A stretch of DNA of 41,903 nucleotides from Chrysophaeum taylorii (GCA_029834535.1 JAQMWT010000335.1:1-41903), one strand, 5' to 3'. Positions 1 to 9,658 are shown, numbered from the stretch's first letter. Numbers and translations are program-made. Notes: generated by a model from the sequence alone, not told the origin.

Positions 1-193
1 GCGATGTAGACGTTCATCTATCCTCGACCGAAAAGTCGTTGAACTACGTGGAGCCACAACACCATACTGTCGTTACTGCTCCCACTCGAACAACAACTCC
101 TCCTACTACGAACACACAGGGTATTCCTTCCAATAGTGTGTCTAACCTCTTTACCGCTTCCGCCATCTCGGCTTTACCACCAGCATTATTGTC
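1..193 (+). pseudogene. Gag C-terminal fragment of copy 1
   Basis: This is the tail of the gag region, entering from outside the window. The translation carries the junction peptide TEKSLNY (27-47), then a low-complexity linker rich in Thr and Pro. It matches 38370-38565 in copy 4. The frame is broken at 194 by an AGTT-tailed repeat. No zinc knuckle of the usual CX2CX4HX4C type is visible in any copy of this gag. Confidence 0.75.
27..47 (+). other. SLNY junction site, gag/protease, copy 1
   Basis: TEKSLNY at the gag-protease boundary. Codons for SLNY are TCG TTG AAC TAC; all other copies use TCG TTA AAC. Candidate protease cleavage site or nucleotide-level signal. Confidence 0.55.
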
Positions 194-480
194 GGCGTAG
201 GTTGGCACCTATTCGCCTCCCGGGCGGGCCGGTTGGCAGCCGGAACGTTCGCAGTGGGACGGGGTATGGCCGGGGGGCGAAGACGGAAGGTCATCGACGA
301 GTTGGTTGTCAGTCACATCGCGGTCTCCTCGTCGCATGGCGACAAGCTTGATGGTCACTCTCCGCCGACCGACCTTTCGGCGCTCCTCGTCTACAGGCCC
401 GTGGTTCCGGACTGGCTCCAGTCGGTCCGGCCTGGCTCCCATGCTCGGGAGGGGTCTGAAGTTAGTTAGTTAGTTAGTTA
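194..480 (+). mobile_element. AGTT-tailed short non-LTR repeat, copy a
   Basis: This 287-bp insertion starts GGCGTAGGTTGGCACC and ends in (GTTA)n. It shares its body with copies at 5027, 6548 and 35453. The uninterrupted site is visible in copy 4 of the Copia element near 38565, where the flanks are joined by about 8 bases missing here. No clear target duplication is seen for this copy. There is open reading in both strands over the body, which I attribute to GC-rich sequence, not coding. Confidence 0.75.
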
Positions 481-1367
481 CAATCTTCACAGGCCCAATC
501 TGCCCTCAACCTACCGTCACAAGCCCAAACCAAAAGGGATGCCGATCATCTTTCTCTATCGTAATTTGACGAAAAGCACGGCATGGCTGATGAGGCTGAC
601 GAGCCATCACCACCTGTTCAACCGATCATTATTCCAACGAATCTGTTATTGCTGAAGAACTTCATTACCGCCAGCCTCTCCACTACTTGCCCACATTCGG
701 AAAACGCCTTCCTCACCAACTACATGAAGGTAAACAGTGTCCCTCCACATTGCTCTTTTCTATATTTTGACTCTTGTGCTACCATCTCATTGATGTCCAC
801 CTACGATTTCGCAATACCCAATCATATGATTCCGCTGGACTCCAAATACGCTCCGATTGTTATTCAGACGGCAACAGGACAACAACGGGCATCACACATG
901 ATGTTAACACGCAACATCGTTATTCCCCTACCAGATCATCCACAAGTTGGTTATGTTAAGATCGACTTCGCTTTATGTCTTCAACCAGTGCATGACCGAC
1001 ATCTCGCTATCCTGAGCATGCTCGAATGGAACCAGACCCTTACCACCGTGCTCAACGATCGAGCTGAGCCAAAGCTCAGCGCTGTCACGAGCCGCATAGA
1101 CAAAGATGTACGTATACCCATACACTATGTAGCAGCTAATCTACCTGCTCTCCCTTGTCTCACTTACAACATCGCGCGCGACAAGCGGCTGGAACTTCGC
1201 TCCCTTGCATTTCCCTCAAGCGATACCATGAAAACAGGGATCTACTGCCATACTACAATTACCTACTCCAACGAGTTTTACCAGATCGGCCGTGGATTCG
1301 CCCTTTGGTTCTCAATCTTCGGAAACAGAACAAATTTGTTCAGCAAAATACGCAGCCATTAACTTGA
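481..1367 (+). pseudogene. Aspartic protease (retropepsin-like) of copy 1
   Basis: The main open frame is 583-1362. The active-site region reads YFDSCATISLM at about 765-797, in the position of the usual D-S/T-G-A of retroviral-type aspartic proteases but with Cys in place of Gly. The same C is found in the other three copies. Downstream are a block with QTATGQQ (compare the flap region) and a conserved C-terminal extension that ends at an in-frame UGA (1365-1367) in the correct frame. A one-base loss near 1212, seen by comparison with 39305, shifts the frame, and a TAA lies near 571. The role would be cleavage of the polyprotein in the virus-like particle. It is followed by the DNMT. Confidence 0.7.
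1365..1367 (+). other. In-frame UGA between protease and DNMT, copy 1
   Basis: The stop is followed by CTAC (UGA-CUA, a known readthrough-favouring context). In copy 1 two bases have since been lost downstream, so DNMT is now out of frame. Copies 2, 3 and 4 have the stop in frame. Confidence 0.5.
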
Positions 1368-1422
1368 CTACTTCACGCCAGTTTTTCTCTCACAAGAGTC
1401 CAATCTCCGCAAACCCTCTGTC

Positions 1423-3331
1423 ATGTTACTTTGTTCTGGTTTGTCAACTCCGGCGTTCCTGTCTCAAGCCACTAATGACTTAGGCTTAAATATCAATGTA
1501 AAAGTTGTTGTTGAGTCTGATGATACGCTTGTTCGTATGTTACGCCACCGTTTTCCTACTGTACTATTATTTGAATCTCTCCCCGCCTTTATTAACCATC
1601 TTCACCTAATCTCACCAGAGGAAAGGCGCACATTCTATTGTGATATAATTGAGATCACTCCTCCCTGCACAAACAGGAATTTACTAAAACAACAAAAGTC
1701 AGAAGACTTACACAGCCTGCTGGACGATTCTCTTTTCGACAGCATGCTGTCTGTCATCAAGCTACTCCAGCCCTTGGTACTACTGGCTGAGATGACGCCT
1801 CCGCATAAGTACTGTCATCAAGACCACATCACAGTGGCCAACCTTATCTATGCTACTCTTGATTACTGTGTCGATGTTGTTGATAGGTTCCCGACCTACC
1901 TATGTGGCGACTACCAATCTAGAGAAAGGTGGATATGCATCGCACGCAGATATTCTACTGGACCAATTAAACTATCATCGTGGCCCATCCTCCATCCACG
2001 CCCCTTCCTAAAGATCGTGGATGATCTACAAGTTATTCCCAAGCGCATTTGGCTACCTAACCACATATCCAAAGACTTGATCGGGTGTTCCCGATCCTCC
2101 ATACATATCCGTTCCTAAAACGTTTGCACCTTACTCGCACAGGTTCTGCTCAGCTTACTATGGCTGACCTTGAATCCCTCAATATGTTACTGCTTCGCCT
2201 TCACTCACAACAGGCTCACGAGCAACGTACTCACTCTGTTCAACCCGAGTGTACTTACCATCAGTTGTGCTTTAAACGCTCCTCTATGGAGCCATTACCC
2301 AATGCAACACATCCTATACACGTCAAGATTTTTACAATCCTCTATAACGTGTTCGCAAGCTTACATACTAACTCACCCACTCCTGTGTCCTATTACATAA
2401 CCGTTTTCGAAACTAACCAACCGTCACACAGGTTACTTACAACCTCATCAACATCACACAACTCCTACTTCTTAACTGGTGGCCACCATTCCGACGGCAA
2501 CCTCACCATAGAGAACGCTACCACCAACCAAAAGACCCCATCAGCGCCTTTGGAGGCACGTATACGTTCACTGCTTCCGACATCCCCCGCGACCGGGACA
2601 GGTCCATATATCTGGAGCCGTTTATGGGTTACTTGTGGATAGTCCAAGCCCTCCCTCAAGTTGGCTCCGCTACCACCTATGGCACCGCCATACAAAACCT
2701 CGTGTCCAGATGCGCTCGTGATGCCTGGCTGCCTTACCTACTAGGCCACCGACAACTCTTTCGATTACAAGGATTCTCTTTTGCTCTGGAAGATCATCAC
2801 CTATCTCATAGTCGCTATATAGGGTACCTTCGTGGAAGTGACCGCAAACTCGGCTCTAAAATCCACTCCATGCTTGCTCCATTGCCAACCGTCCGAGGGT
2901 ATGCCAATATTATTTTACTCGACCCTCGCAACGGGAAATTACGCTACCCCACTCGACCGGAGTTGATTCGTGCTAACAACCACACCAAACAACAGGAATC
3001 TTTCCTCTTGTCTCTACGCCATGACCTTTGCTGTGACATGCTCAGCAATGCTCTGCCTGCCGGTACGTACAGCACTCTGTACAAGCACCTTTCGCTCATC
3101 GTCGCCGATATTAAATCCCTTATGTTGGACCCTACCTTCCAACATACTGCTGCCGTGACGAAGAAATCCTATGTATCCAATTTCATGACCGTTGACCAAG
3201 CTCCCATCACGTGCAGCACAGATACCTTGTCTTTGGCACAATCCTTTATGATGACTATTTCCAGCAACTGCTTGACCGAAATGTCGTTAAACTATATATC
3301 GTCGTCCTACGAAGATACTCGCTACTCGTGA
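1423..3331 (+). pseudogene. C5 cytosine DNA methyltransferase (DNMT) domain, copy 1
   Basis: This family methylates cytosine C5 in DNA using S-adenosylmethionine. The motifs appear in order. Motif I is LLCSGLSTPAF (cofactor loop) and motif II VVESD. Motif IV is EITPPCTNRN, with catalytic Cys82 at 1666-1668. Motif VI is LLAEMTPP, keeping the Glu of ENV. Motif VIII is GDYQSRERWICIARR (QxRxR). After a long target-recognition region come a pre-IX stretch with LAPLPTVRGYANIILLD, motif IX RYPTRPELIRA (about 2940-2972) and motif X LSNALPAGTY (about 3040-3070). Frameshifts near 2085 and 2560 split it into three open frames (1423-2118, 2085-2642, 2624-3331), so this copy is inactive although the catalytic residues remain. 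It lies between protease and integrase. Homology is judged by motif order and spacing; no profile search was run. Confidence 0.85.
3275..3295 (+). other. SLNY junction site, DNMT/integrase, copy 1
   Basis: TEMSLNY in frame with DNMT motif X and shortly before integrase. Codons TCG TTA AAC TAT. Confidence 0.6.
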
Positions 3332-3399
3332 TAATGAGGATGCACCTCCAAGTGACCCTGCTGTGCACCAGGATGACGACGCACCGCCTTCCCTGCCTT

Positions 3400-4093
3400 A
3401 GACACCGAACTCAAGTTCGATGTTCGGCGCAAACGGCACATTCCGCTCATCCATTCCTCGTAAGTCCCTCGCACACGGATCCACCGAATATCTCAATGCC
3501 AAAGAACGTGCTAATCGCTTTCACCGGGTGCATCACTGCCCCGACAACGTCGCTGCCAAGGCCCCCAACGTACTTGCTCGCCCTGGATTCTCTGCTTCTG
3601 ACATACCATATCGCGACTTATGCACCGACTGCATCGCACACAACAAGCGCCACCCGCACAAGCATTTCAATGCGACCAAGCCTTCTTTTGAGCAAACCCA
3701 CAAAGCCGGCGAAGTCTGGGCGTGCGACGGCGGCTATGTGACCATCCCATCCGAATGGGGAGGCTTCACACATATCATCGTCTTCAAGGAACTCATTTCG
3801 AAATTTCTCTTGGTGTACTTTACACGCACCACCAACGCCACGGAGTTCACTCAAGCTCTGGATTTTGTGTATGACTTCTGTCGTACACAACTCAATGTGC
3901 ACATGCGCACCCTCTACTCCGATGCATTCAAGCCTTACTTTAGCCAGCACATTACCTCCCCGTACCGCGTCGATAAGGGCATTCAACTCATTGCCTTCCC
4001 GCATGCACCACTTTAACTTTGAAGTTGAGTCTGCCATCGGTTTCATCGCCTCCGCCTCCTCAACTCGCCTTCGTTCTCTCCTTAATGCGCACC
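3400..4093 (+). pseudogene. Integrase, N-terminal and catalytic core, copy 1
   Basis: This is a DDE integrase that would join element cDNA to the genome. A pre-integrase zinc-binding segment is seen (HHCPDN, then CTDCIAHNKRH). The core shows WACDGGYVTIP (first Asp) and LYSDAFKPYF (second Asp). After a one-base frameshift near 4008, FEVESAIG supplies the likely catalytic Glu. The first open frame is 3420-4016. It continues past the truncated repeat at 4094-4160. It is broken by the frameshift and by that insertion. Confidence 0.75.
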
Positions 4094-4160
4094 GGCTCCT
4101 GCCGGTCCGGCCTGGCTCCCATGCTCGGGAGAGGTCTGAAGTTAGTTAGTTAGTTAGTTA
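4094..4160 (+). mobile_element. AGTT-tailed repeat, copy e, strongly 5'-truncated
   Basis: Only the last 67 bases are present, from GGCTCCTGCCGG to the (GTTA)n tail, identical in layout to the 3' end of the longer copies. Loss of the 5' side with an intact tail is typical of elements copied by target-primed reverse transcription. No target duplication is clear. Confidence 0.7.
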
Positions 4161-4363
4161 TCGTGGCGCCAAGATCGTGGAACCCGCTATCATGTTCCCA
4201 TGGGCGGTGATACACACCGTTCAAAGCTATAACCTTCTCCCGAACGCCACGCTCGAGCGCATTCATCATGCTATTCTGAGTCCGCAACAGCTACTCTACA
4301 ACCAACTCAGCACACCCCAACACGATATGCTCAAGATATTTTGGCGCTGAATGTTGCCTCCTA
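4161..4363 (+). pseudogene. Integrase C-terminal/connection remnant, copy 1
   Basis: The frame reads RGAKIVEPAIMFPWAV and then a stretch with YNLLPNATLERIHH, resembling the post-catalytic part of Copia integrases where Asn-x-x-Pro is common. It stops at a TGA near 4348. The fingers and palm N-terminal half of reverse transcriptase expected next are missing, so an internal deletion lies near 4350. Confidence 0.45.
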
Positions 4364-5026
4364 TTGGAGCCCCATGAACACCACAAGTGGGAACCGTGCC
4401 GCCGCAAATATCTGTATCTCTGTTGCGCCAACGCGCAAAAAATAGACGGCTTCTTCCGTAGCCTTGGTTACCATCGCCTGCATTCGGACTCTTGCCTATA
4501 TGCTCGAGTATCCGCACATGCTAAGTTCGTCGTATGCAGTCTGTCTGTAGACGACATTGTTATTGTGTCCAATGACGACTCTCTTCGTACTGAATTACAG
4601 GACGCCCTCCACAAACGGTATGCTGTAGAGCAGTTTGAACCTGTCCATACCCTCCTAGGCATGCGTGTGTGTCGCACATCTGACGGCTCCATTTCTCTGG
4701 ATGTGCAAGCCAAGCTGGATGAACTCTTCGCTGATCACCCAGTCTTGCAGCAACTGACCCCGCTTAAATATCCCATGTCATCGTCCTTCAAGTACAAAGA
4801 TGGCACTCCCAGCACTGAAACAGAGTTGTACATCAATTCGCACTTTGCCACCCTCCTTGGCAAGCTGGTGTTCAAGCAAGTTGCCTGCAGACCTGACTTC
4901 TCGCAAGCCTTGGGCAGATGTTCGCGTGGTATGCATGCACCCACATATGTTCACGTCCAAATGCTAGAGCATTTGCTTCGCTATCTCAAGAAGCCGGAAA
5001 ACCACTCACTTCGCCTCTAGTATCAC
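4364..5026 (+). pseudogene. Reverse transcriptase, C-terminal half, copy 1 (Copia type)
   Basis: The open frame 4364-5020 starts inside the palm. FFRSLGYHRLHSDSCLYAR is the Copia block before the active site, and LSVDDIVIVSND holds the paired catalytic Asp (VDD). LLGMRVCR and LRYLKKPENHSLRL are the thumb/connection blocks. The N-terminal half (about 150 codons, with the first catalytic Asp) is absent. A TAG at 5018-5020 precedes an AGTT-tailed repeat inserted in reverse, after which the frame continues at 5308. Confidence 0.8.
5020..5026 (+). repeat. Target duplication GTATCAC flanking repeat copy b
   Basis: GTATCAC at 5020-5026 recurs at 5301-5307 on the far side of the insertion. Confidence 0.7.
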
Positions 5027-5300
5027 TAACTAACTAACTAACTTCAGACCTCTCCCGAGCATGGGAGCCAGGTCGGACCGACAGGAGCCAGTCCGGAATC
5101 ACGGGCCTGTAGACGAGGAGCGCCGAAAGGTCGGTAGTGACCATCAAGCTTGTCGCCATGCGACGAGGAGACCGCGATGTGACTGACAACCAACTCGTCG
5201 ATAACCTTCCGTCTGCGCCCCCCGGCCATACCCCGTCCCACTGCGAACGTTCCGGCTGCCAACCGGCCCGCCCGGGAGGCGAATAGGTGCCAAGGGGGGG
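5027..5300 (-). mobile_element. AGTT-tailed short non-LTR repeat, copy b
   Basis: A 274-bp minus-strand copy; its (AGTT)n tail is at the left (5027-5043) and the 5' end, next to a run of C, at 5300. It is flanked by the 7-bp duplication GTATCAC. It lies inside the region joining reverse transcriptase to RNase H of Copia copy 1. The Copia frame continues on both sides when the insertion and one duplicate are removed, apart from the TAG at 5018. Confidence 0.8.
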
Positions 5301-5482
5301 GTATCACCCTAAAGGTAATGCCATTGAAGCTCACCTTCGCACTGTCTCCGCTAATCGAATTGATCTATCCACAGTGGTTGACTACCAACCACAGGATGTA
5401 TCTACTGGACAGTTTGACCCCTTAGTTGCTATGGTTGACGCTGACAATGCTCCTTCCTTAGCACAGGAAGATAGGAAATCTA

Positions 5483-6516
5483 CAAGTGCAGGCCAGTAAG
5501 TTCGCCAGTAAGTTCACCTAGTCCCAATCTCTAACCCCAGTAAGTTCACCTGGTCCCAGTAAGTTCACCTGGTCAGTAAGTTCACCTAGTCCAAATCTCT
5601 AACCCCAGTAAGTTCGGCGTAAACCCACTCGTGCTCACACCACTCCTTCGAGCTCGTCGCTCTCGCCTCCGCCAATCTAAGCTGCTTTGATCCGCACACG
5701 CCGCTAACCTTTGAGTTTACTCTAAAACCCCCAGTAAGTTCACCTGGTCACTATATTCACCTAGTCCCAATCTCAAACCCCAGTAAGTTCACCTGGTCCC
5801 AGTAAGTTCACCTACAGTGCGCGTGTAGACGCCGGGAGGGGGCTTATCGGTATTGCGGAGCACGTGTGGGGTAGGGTGGAGTCGTCGACCCAGATGAGTA
5901 TATATCCTCGGGGATGCCGATCGACAGAGAGCCACGTAGAGCTGGACGTGGCAGAAGACGGGCTTGGGAAAGAGGACGCCGACCTCGCGGGGCGTCTGGC
6001 CCTGGCTCTTGTTGATCGTTTGGCGTCGGCGGGCCTTAAGGGATACAGGTTGGAGGAGCCTCGGTGACAACGACACGATCGATCATGTATCTGGTACCGT
6101 TGCAGTGGCCGTGCGACGGGTCGAGGTTGCGAAGACTTTAAGCTCGCGATTAAAGTCAGCATGCCGTTGGCTGTCAGGGAGTTGGAAACTCGACTGTAAA
6201 GAGCGAGGCGTCGTCTTCCGACCCAACCTAGTCTGCCTAAAAGAACTCCGACGCCTCGTCTCCGGGAAAAAAAGGCCGCGGTCATGCGCGCGTTGTCAGC
6301 ATCGACAACATCGTTTCGACGGGGCGTGAGAATGGCGCGCTGAAAGAGCCGCCGCGGGTCGTGGAAATAGTCTGCGAGGTCGCCGTAGACGGCTTGGAGG
6401 ATCACTGTCTGGCTCTCGCGCCTACCTGATCCTTACTCTCGTGCATACATGATCCTTACCCTAAATCGAGGGACAGACAAACAAACAAACAAACATCTGT
6501 CGATTAGTAGTTAGGA
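5483..6516 (-). mobile_element. Helitron A with degraded Pif1-like helicase
   Basis: The 5' end (minus strand) is TCCTAACTACTAATCGACAG at 6516 and the 3' end CCTGCACTTG at 5483. There is no target duplication: deletion rejoins the RNase H codons of copy 1 exactly. On the minus strand the end of a Helitron helicase is recognisable as RAILTPRRNDVVDADNA and TINKSQGQTPREVGVLFPKP followed by QLYVALCR, in different frames. The Rep domain is absent and the helicase is frameshifted, so the element is non-autonomous. The 3' side holds many copies of GGTGAACTTACTGG. The 5' side has a run of GTTTGTTT/GTCTG units. The 3' end CTTG differs from the usual CTRR. Confidence 0.85.
5812..6405 (-). pseudogene. 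Helitron A helicase C-terminal remnant
   Basis: Pif1/RecD-like helicase of a rolling-circle transposon, C-terminal end only. Motif RAILTPRRND is in one minus frame. TINKSQGQT (helicase motif near VI), PVFCHVQLYVALCR and SASPRIY lie in another frame (6076-5789), so at least one indel separates them. The same remnant appears in Helitrons B and C. Without the N-terminal Walker motifs or a Rep nuclease it cannot drive transposition. Confidence 0.8.
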
Positions 6517-6547
6517 CCACCGGGTTTGTCTTCTATCTTTTCAACTG

Positions 6548-6914
6548 AGACCCTTACCCTGATGGCCGACTGCGGTTGCGATGGAGGACGGTGCCTCATG
6601 AATCCTGAGCCTTGCGAGGGCATCCGCCCTCCCGGCGTAGGTTGGCACCTATTCGCCTCCCGGGCGGGCCGGTTGGCAGCCGGAACGTTCGCAGTGGGAC
6701 GGGGTATGGCCGAGGGGCGAATACGGAAGGTTATCGACGAGTTGGTTGTCAGTCACATCGCGGTCTCCTCGTCGCATGGCGACAAGCTTGATGGTCACTC
6801 TCCGCCGACCGACCTTTCGGCGCTCCTCGTCTACAGGCCCGTGATTCCGGGCTGGCTCCTGTCGGTCCGGCCTGGCTCCCATGCTCGGGAGAGGTCTGAA
6901 GTTAGTTAAGTTAG
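6548..6914 (+). mobile_element. AGTT-tailed short non-LTR repeat, copy c (longest)
   Basis: 367 bp between the 11-bp duplication CTTTTCAACTG (6537-6547 and 6915-6925), interrupting RNase H codons that rejoin correctly. It has about 90 bases of 5' sequence lacking in the other copies, ahead of GGCGTAGGTTGGC. TGGCCGACTGCGG near 6564 loosely resembles a Pol III A box and TGAATCC near 6598 part of a B box, so a tRNA-derived SINE head is possible but weakly supported. The tail is GTTAGTTAAGTTAG. Confidence 0.8.
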
Positions 6915-7442
6915 CTTTTCAACTGCCTTCTTGGTTGGAAAAGCAAACTTCAACCGATTGTCTCCTGCTCAACTCACGAAGCTGAGTTGATTGCCCTCAG
7001 TATTTGTGCTGATGAAGCTGTTTGGCTACGCAAGCTGTTGTTGGAACTCTCCTTCGTCGTCAACCCCACCTTCTACGTCAACAATGCTAATGGTGAGAAC
7101 ACCGCTGACCCTGTCGACTTCGATGACAATGACAACCCAATTGCTGAAGATATGCGCTTCATCAGAAGCCTACCTCTCTTGTCTGACAATGCTGCCGCTG
7201 TTCACACCTCTAATAACCCAGATGGGTCCTCTCGATCCAAGGCACTGTCGACCAGATGGTTTAAAATCCGTGAGTACATCTCGCTACAGAAAATACGAGT
7301 CCATCATGTTCCCGGCAAGCTGAACGTGGCGGATGGTTTTACAAAACCACTTGCTGCTGAGTTCTCCACTTTTCGTTCTCTACTCGGTATGCATCATGCC
7401 TCTCACGACAATCCTTTACAGGATTGAAGATACCTAACTCTA

Positions 7443-9492
7443 GTGACCGCAACGTCGTTAAACTATCCCTGGCCTTACCTTCTCTTGCCACAATTTTTTG
7501 TACACGGGCGAGTGTTGTTCATGTCTTTCTTGACACTCCCGTGGCCGTGGCATCTCTCCAGTCGTTCAAAGGACAATTCCACGCTCGCTTTCCACGGCCG
7601 AGCCTTCTCCCAAGTTGTTTCAAAAGCGACAACCCATAACCACTGTCACTCCTACTACCTCCCAGGCTGCTACTGTTTCACCGACACCAGCTGAACCTGT
7701 TTTACTACAATCCCTAACACTCCAGGATGGCCTCAACATGGATTTTGCCCTGATTGAACGAGGATACTCTCTCTCTGAGAGCTTCCGTACTCCTGCTACG
7801 CCCTTTCTCTCTTCTGTTATGCGAGCGGAAATCTCTACGGCACTCAACTCGATATATGAATCTGCTGACTCTTTACTGTTTGTGGAACTAACGACATTCA
7901 TATCCATGCGCCTACCCATTACTACATTTTGGGAAGCTGCTCCTGCTATTACTTCTATTGGCTGCTACAGAGGCCCCAAACGTGAACGTTTCATCCTGTC
8001 ATCCTACTGTACGCAATGCCTCAACGATTTGGGGCAGCCTACATTTCTTGCTTCTACCACATATAATTCGAAGTCACAAGCACCTAGTGAACTCCCCACT
8101 GAAGTACTGAGTCACCTCAACACAGATGACCACAAGAAGAATGGTCACATCCCCATCTCAACTATCACCACTAACATTTGTTGCGCTTGTCACAACACCG
8201 ATCAGGCGCCCATACAACCTAACGTATGTGCACGTAATGCTACTTCCTTCCAAGCCTCCTGTGATGGGTGCTCAGCTGGTCATATGCACGCAACCATCAT
8301 ACGCACGTATCATTTGCCAACGGAGCTACATACTCTCTTGACTAGCTGTCTAACGCGACATTCGTCACTTGCTCATTTAGTCTTATCAGTAACCGATGCA
8401 GCCACAGACTCCACTACTCAATTACCATAGGCACTGGACCTTCGGCTTATTACTCAGATGCACCTGGAGCATCTTAACTTTCTTGTAACGCTCGAGCGAA
8501 CACAAGCTCGTAAAACTCAGGCTATGTTCAAGCCCACCAAATACCACCATGTGATTCATACTGTTATCCAATCGTGGGTACAACACCTTGACGACTACGT
8601 ATCATCCTCAGACGATACAAAGCCGCCATCACTCTTGGATGTAATGTTCGGCCCCACCTATACTCCGGCCGAACGTCAAGACTTTCTGCACTTCCTAAAC
8701 ACGAAATACCCCCTACTTGCACAGCATGTGTTGACCGAAACGTTATTTAACTACTCACGTCCCTCATCAGAATCTACTCTGGAAATGTCTTCGCCATCGA
8801 CACACCCTGCTCCTTCTGCCTCGCCTGATGATGTCGATGCGTTGCGCCAAGAAGTCGAACAACTCCAGGAAACTCTTCGCCTATATATTCGCAAGGTCAA
8901 CACCCTCAGCGCTGAGAATCTATCTCTGCGCACAGATCTACAGGCTGCCATTGCTTCAATTACCTCCCTGGAAAACCGGCTCTTTCCTCCCACAGCCAAT
9001 GCACACGTGTTGCTTGTAACACTGTCCAAGATCACAGAGCTACTGTCTCGCTTAACGCCAACAGCTCATGACCAATATGCCGCCAACCATCCCTCCCCGG
9101 ACGATCACCTCCATCGTCTGCGTGATAATTTGCTCTCGTGTATTCGAAGCATTCCCTTCGCATGTGAATCGGAAGACCCCTCTATCCTCTCGGATCCGTT
9201 CGCTGAGTCCAACTTTTTGGAAAACCAACTGGACACCCTAAAACTTGACTCACTAGTGCCATCCCTACTGAATGCTTTACTTGCACTCACGTTTCGTATG
9301 GTACCACACCATTCTGCTATTGGCGTTCACCACCTGACAGCAGAAGCTGACGAAGACGATACCGATACTCTCGAACCAGTAACGTCCACCACCTCAGATA
9401 GCTTTAACACACTGTCTGCCGTACCTGTGTTTCGTAATGCTCTGTTCAAAAGCGTCAAGTCGACTCTCAGCTCCACCAAGTCCAAGCCCTAA
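7443..9492 (+). pseudogene. Extra 3' coding region after RNase H (unknown function)
   Basis: I do not recognise this protein. It begins in the RNase H frame just after a UGA, with VTATSLNYPW, shifts frame near 7610, and runs as one frame from 7615 to 9492 broken only by a TAG at 8428-8430. The total is about 620 codons. The first part (7615-8430) has paired cysteines: YCTQC, ICCACH, VCARN and SCDGCSAGH, suggesting zinc binding. The second part (8458-9492) has a heptad-like coiled coil around 8840-8985 (DALRQEVEQLQETLRLY) and an acidic tail. It lies between RNase H and the 3' LTR, the place of env-like or accessory genes in some LTR elements, but no signal peptide or membrane segment is evident. 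Only copy 1 reaches this region in the window. Confidence 0.6.
7446..7466 (+). other. SLNY junction site, RNase H/3' region, copy 1
   Basis: TATSLNY followed by PW, in the RNase H frame beyond the UGA at 7425. Codons TCG TTA AAC TAT. Confidence 0.55.
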
Positions 9493-9658
9493 CACACCCT
9501 GCTATGCTCTTGATGCTTCTTATGTGACCTCTGCGACCATCAATACTGTATTCTCCTTCCGCCCCTTTTTTTTTTTTTTCATCATCATCTTTCTCGAGAG
9601 ATGCTCTACAGTCGCACCTTGCGCTTAAGACATCTCGAGGGGGTGCAGAAAAATCCGC
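9493..9658 (+). other. 3' untranslated stretch and polypurine region of copy 1
   Basis: A T13-type run at 9567-9579 and the purine-rich CGAGGGGGTGCAGAAAAA (about 9636-9653) lie just before the LTR start. The purine run is the likely plus-strand primer. Confidence 0.45.

Larger units (their letters stand above)
5308..7427 (+). pseudogene. RNase H of copy 1, interrupted by a Helitron and a short repeat
   Basis: The coding pieces are 5308-5482, 6517-6547 and 6926-7427. The first ends AMVDADNAPSLAQEDRKS (first catalytic Asp). Removing the Helitron at 5483-6516 rejoins AAATCTA with CCACCGGG and gives DRKSTTGFVFYLF without a break. Removing the repeat at 6548-6914 continues it to LLGWKSKLQP, then STHEAELIALS (catalytic Glu), LLSDNAAAV (Asp) and HHVPGKLNVADGFTKPL, the standard Copia C-terminal signature. 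The domain degrades the RNA strand during reverse transcription. The frame closes at UGA 7425-7427 and then continues open into SLNY. Confidence 0.85.

Noticed and set aside
209..469. Overlapping 70-80 codon frames on both strands repeated at 5044, 6649 and 35488 as a possible small conserved protein
   Set aside because: They coincide exactly with the AGTT-tailed repeat, are open on both strands because of GC-rich sequence, and run into the tail; no start or domain is conserved.
460..480. (GTTA)n as telomeric repeat
   Set aside because: It occurs only as the 3' tail of the short repeat in every copy and has only about five units.
2049..2051. UGA reassigned as a sense codon in this organism
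   Set aside because: The full Gypsy pol and gag use UGA as their natural stops, and the UGA of interest recurs only at one junction, so the standard code fits.
5483..6516. Reading this block as a MITE or solo LTR
   Set aside because: It has no inverted ends and no duplication, and it contains the TINKSQGQT and QLYVAL helicase blocks of Helitrons.
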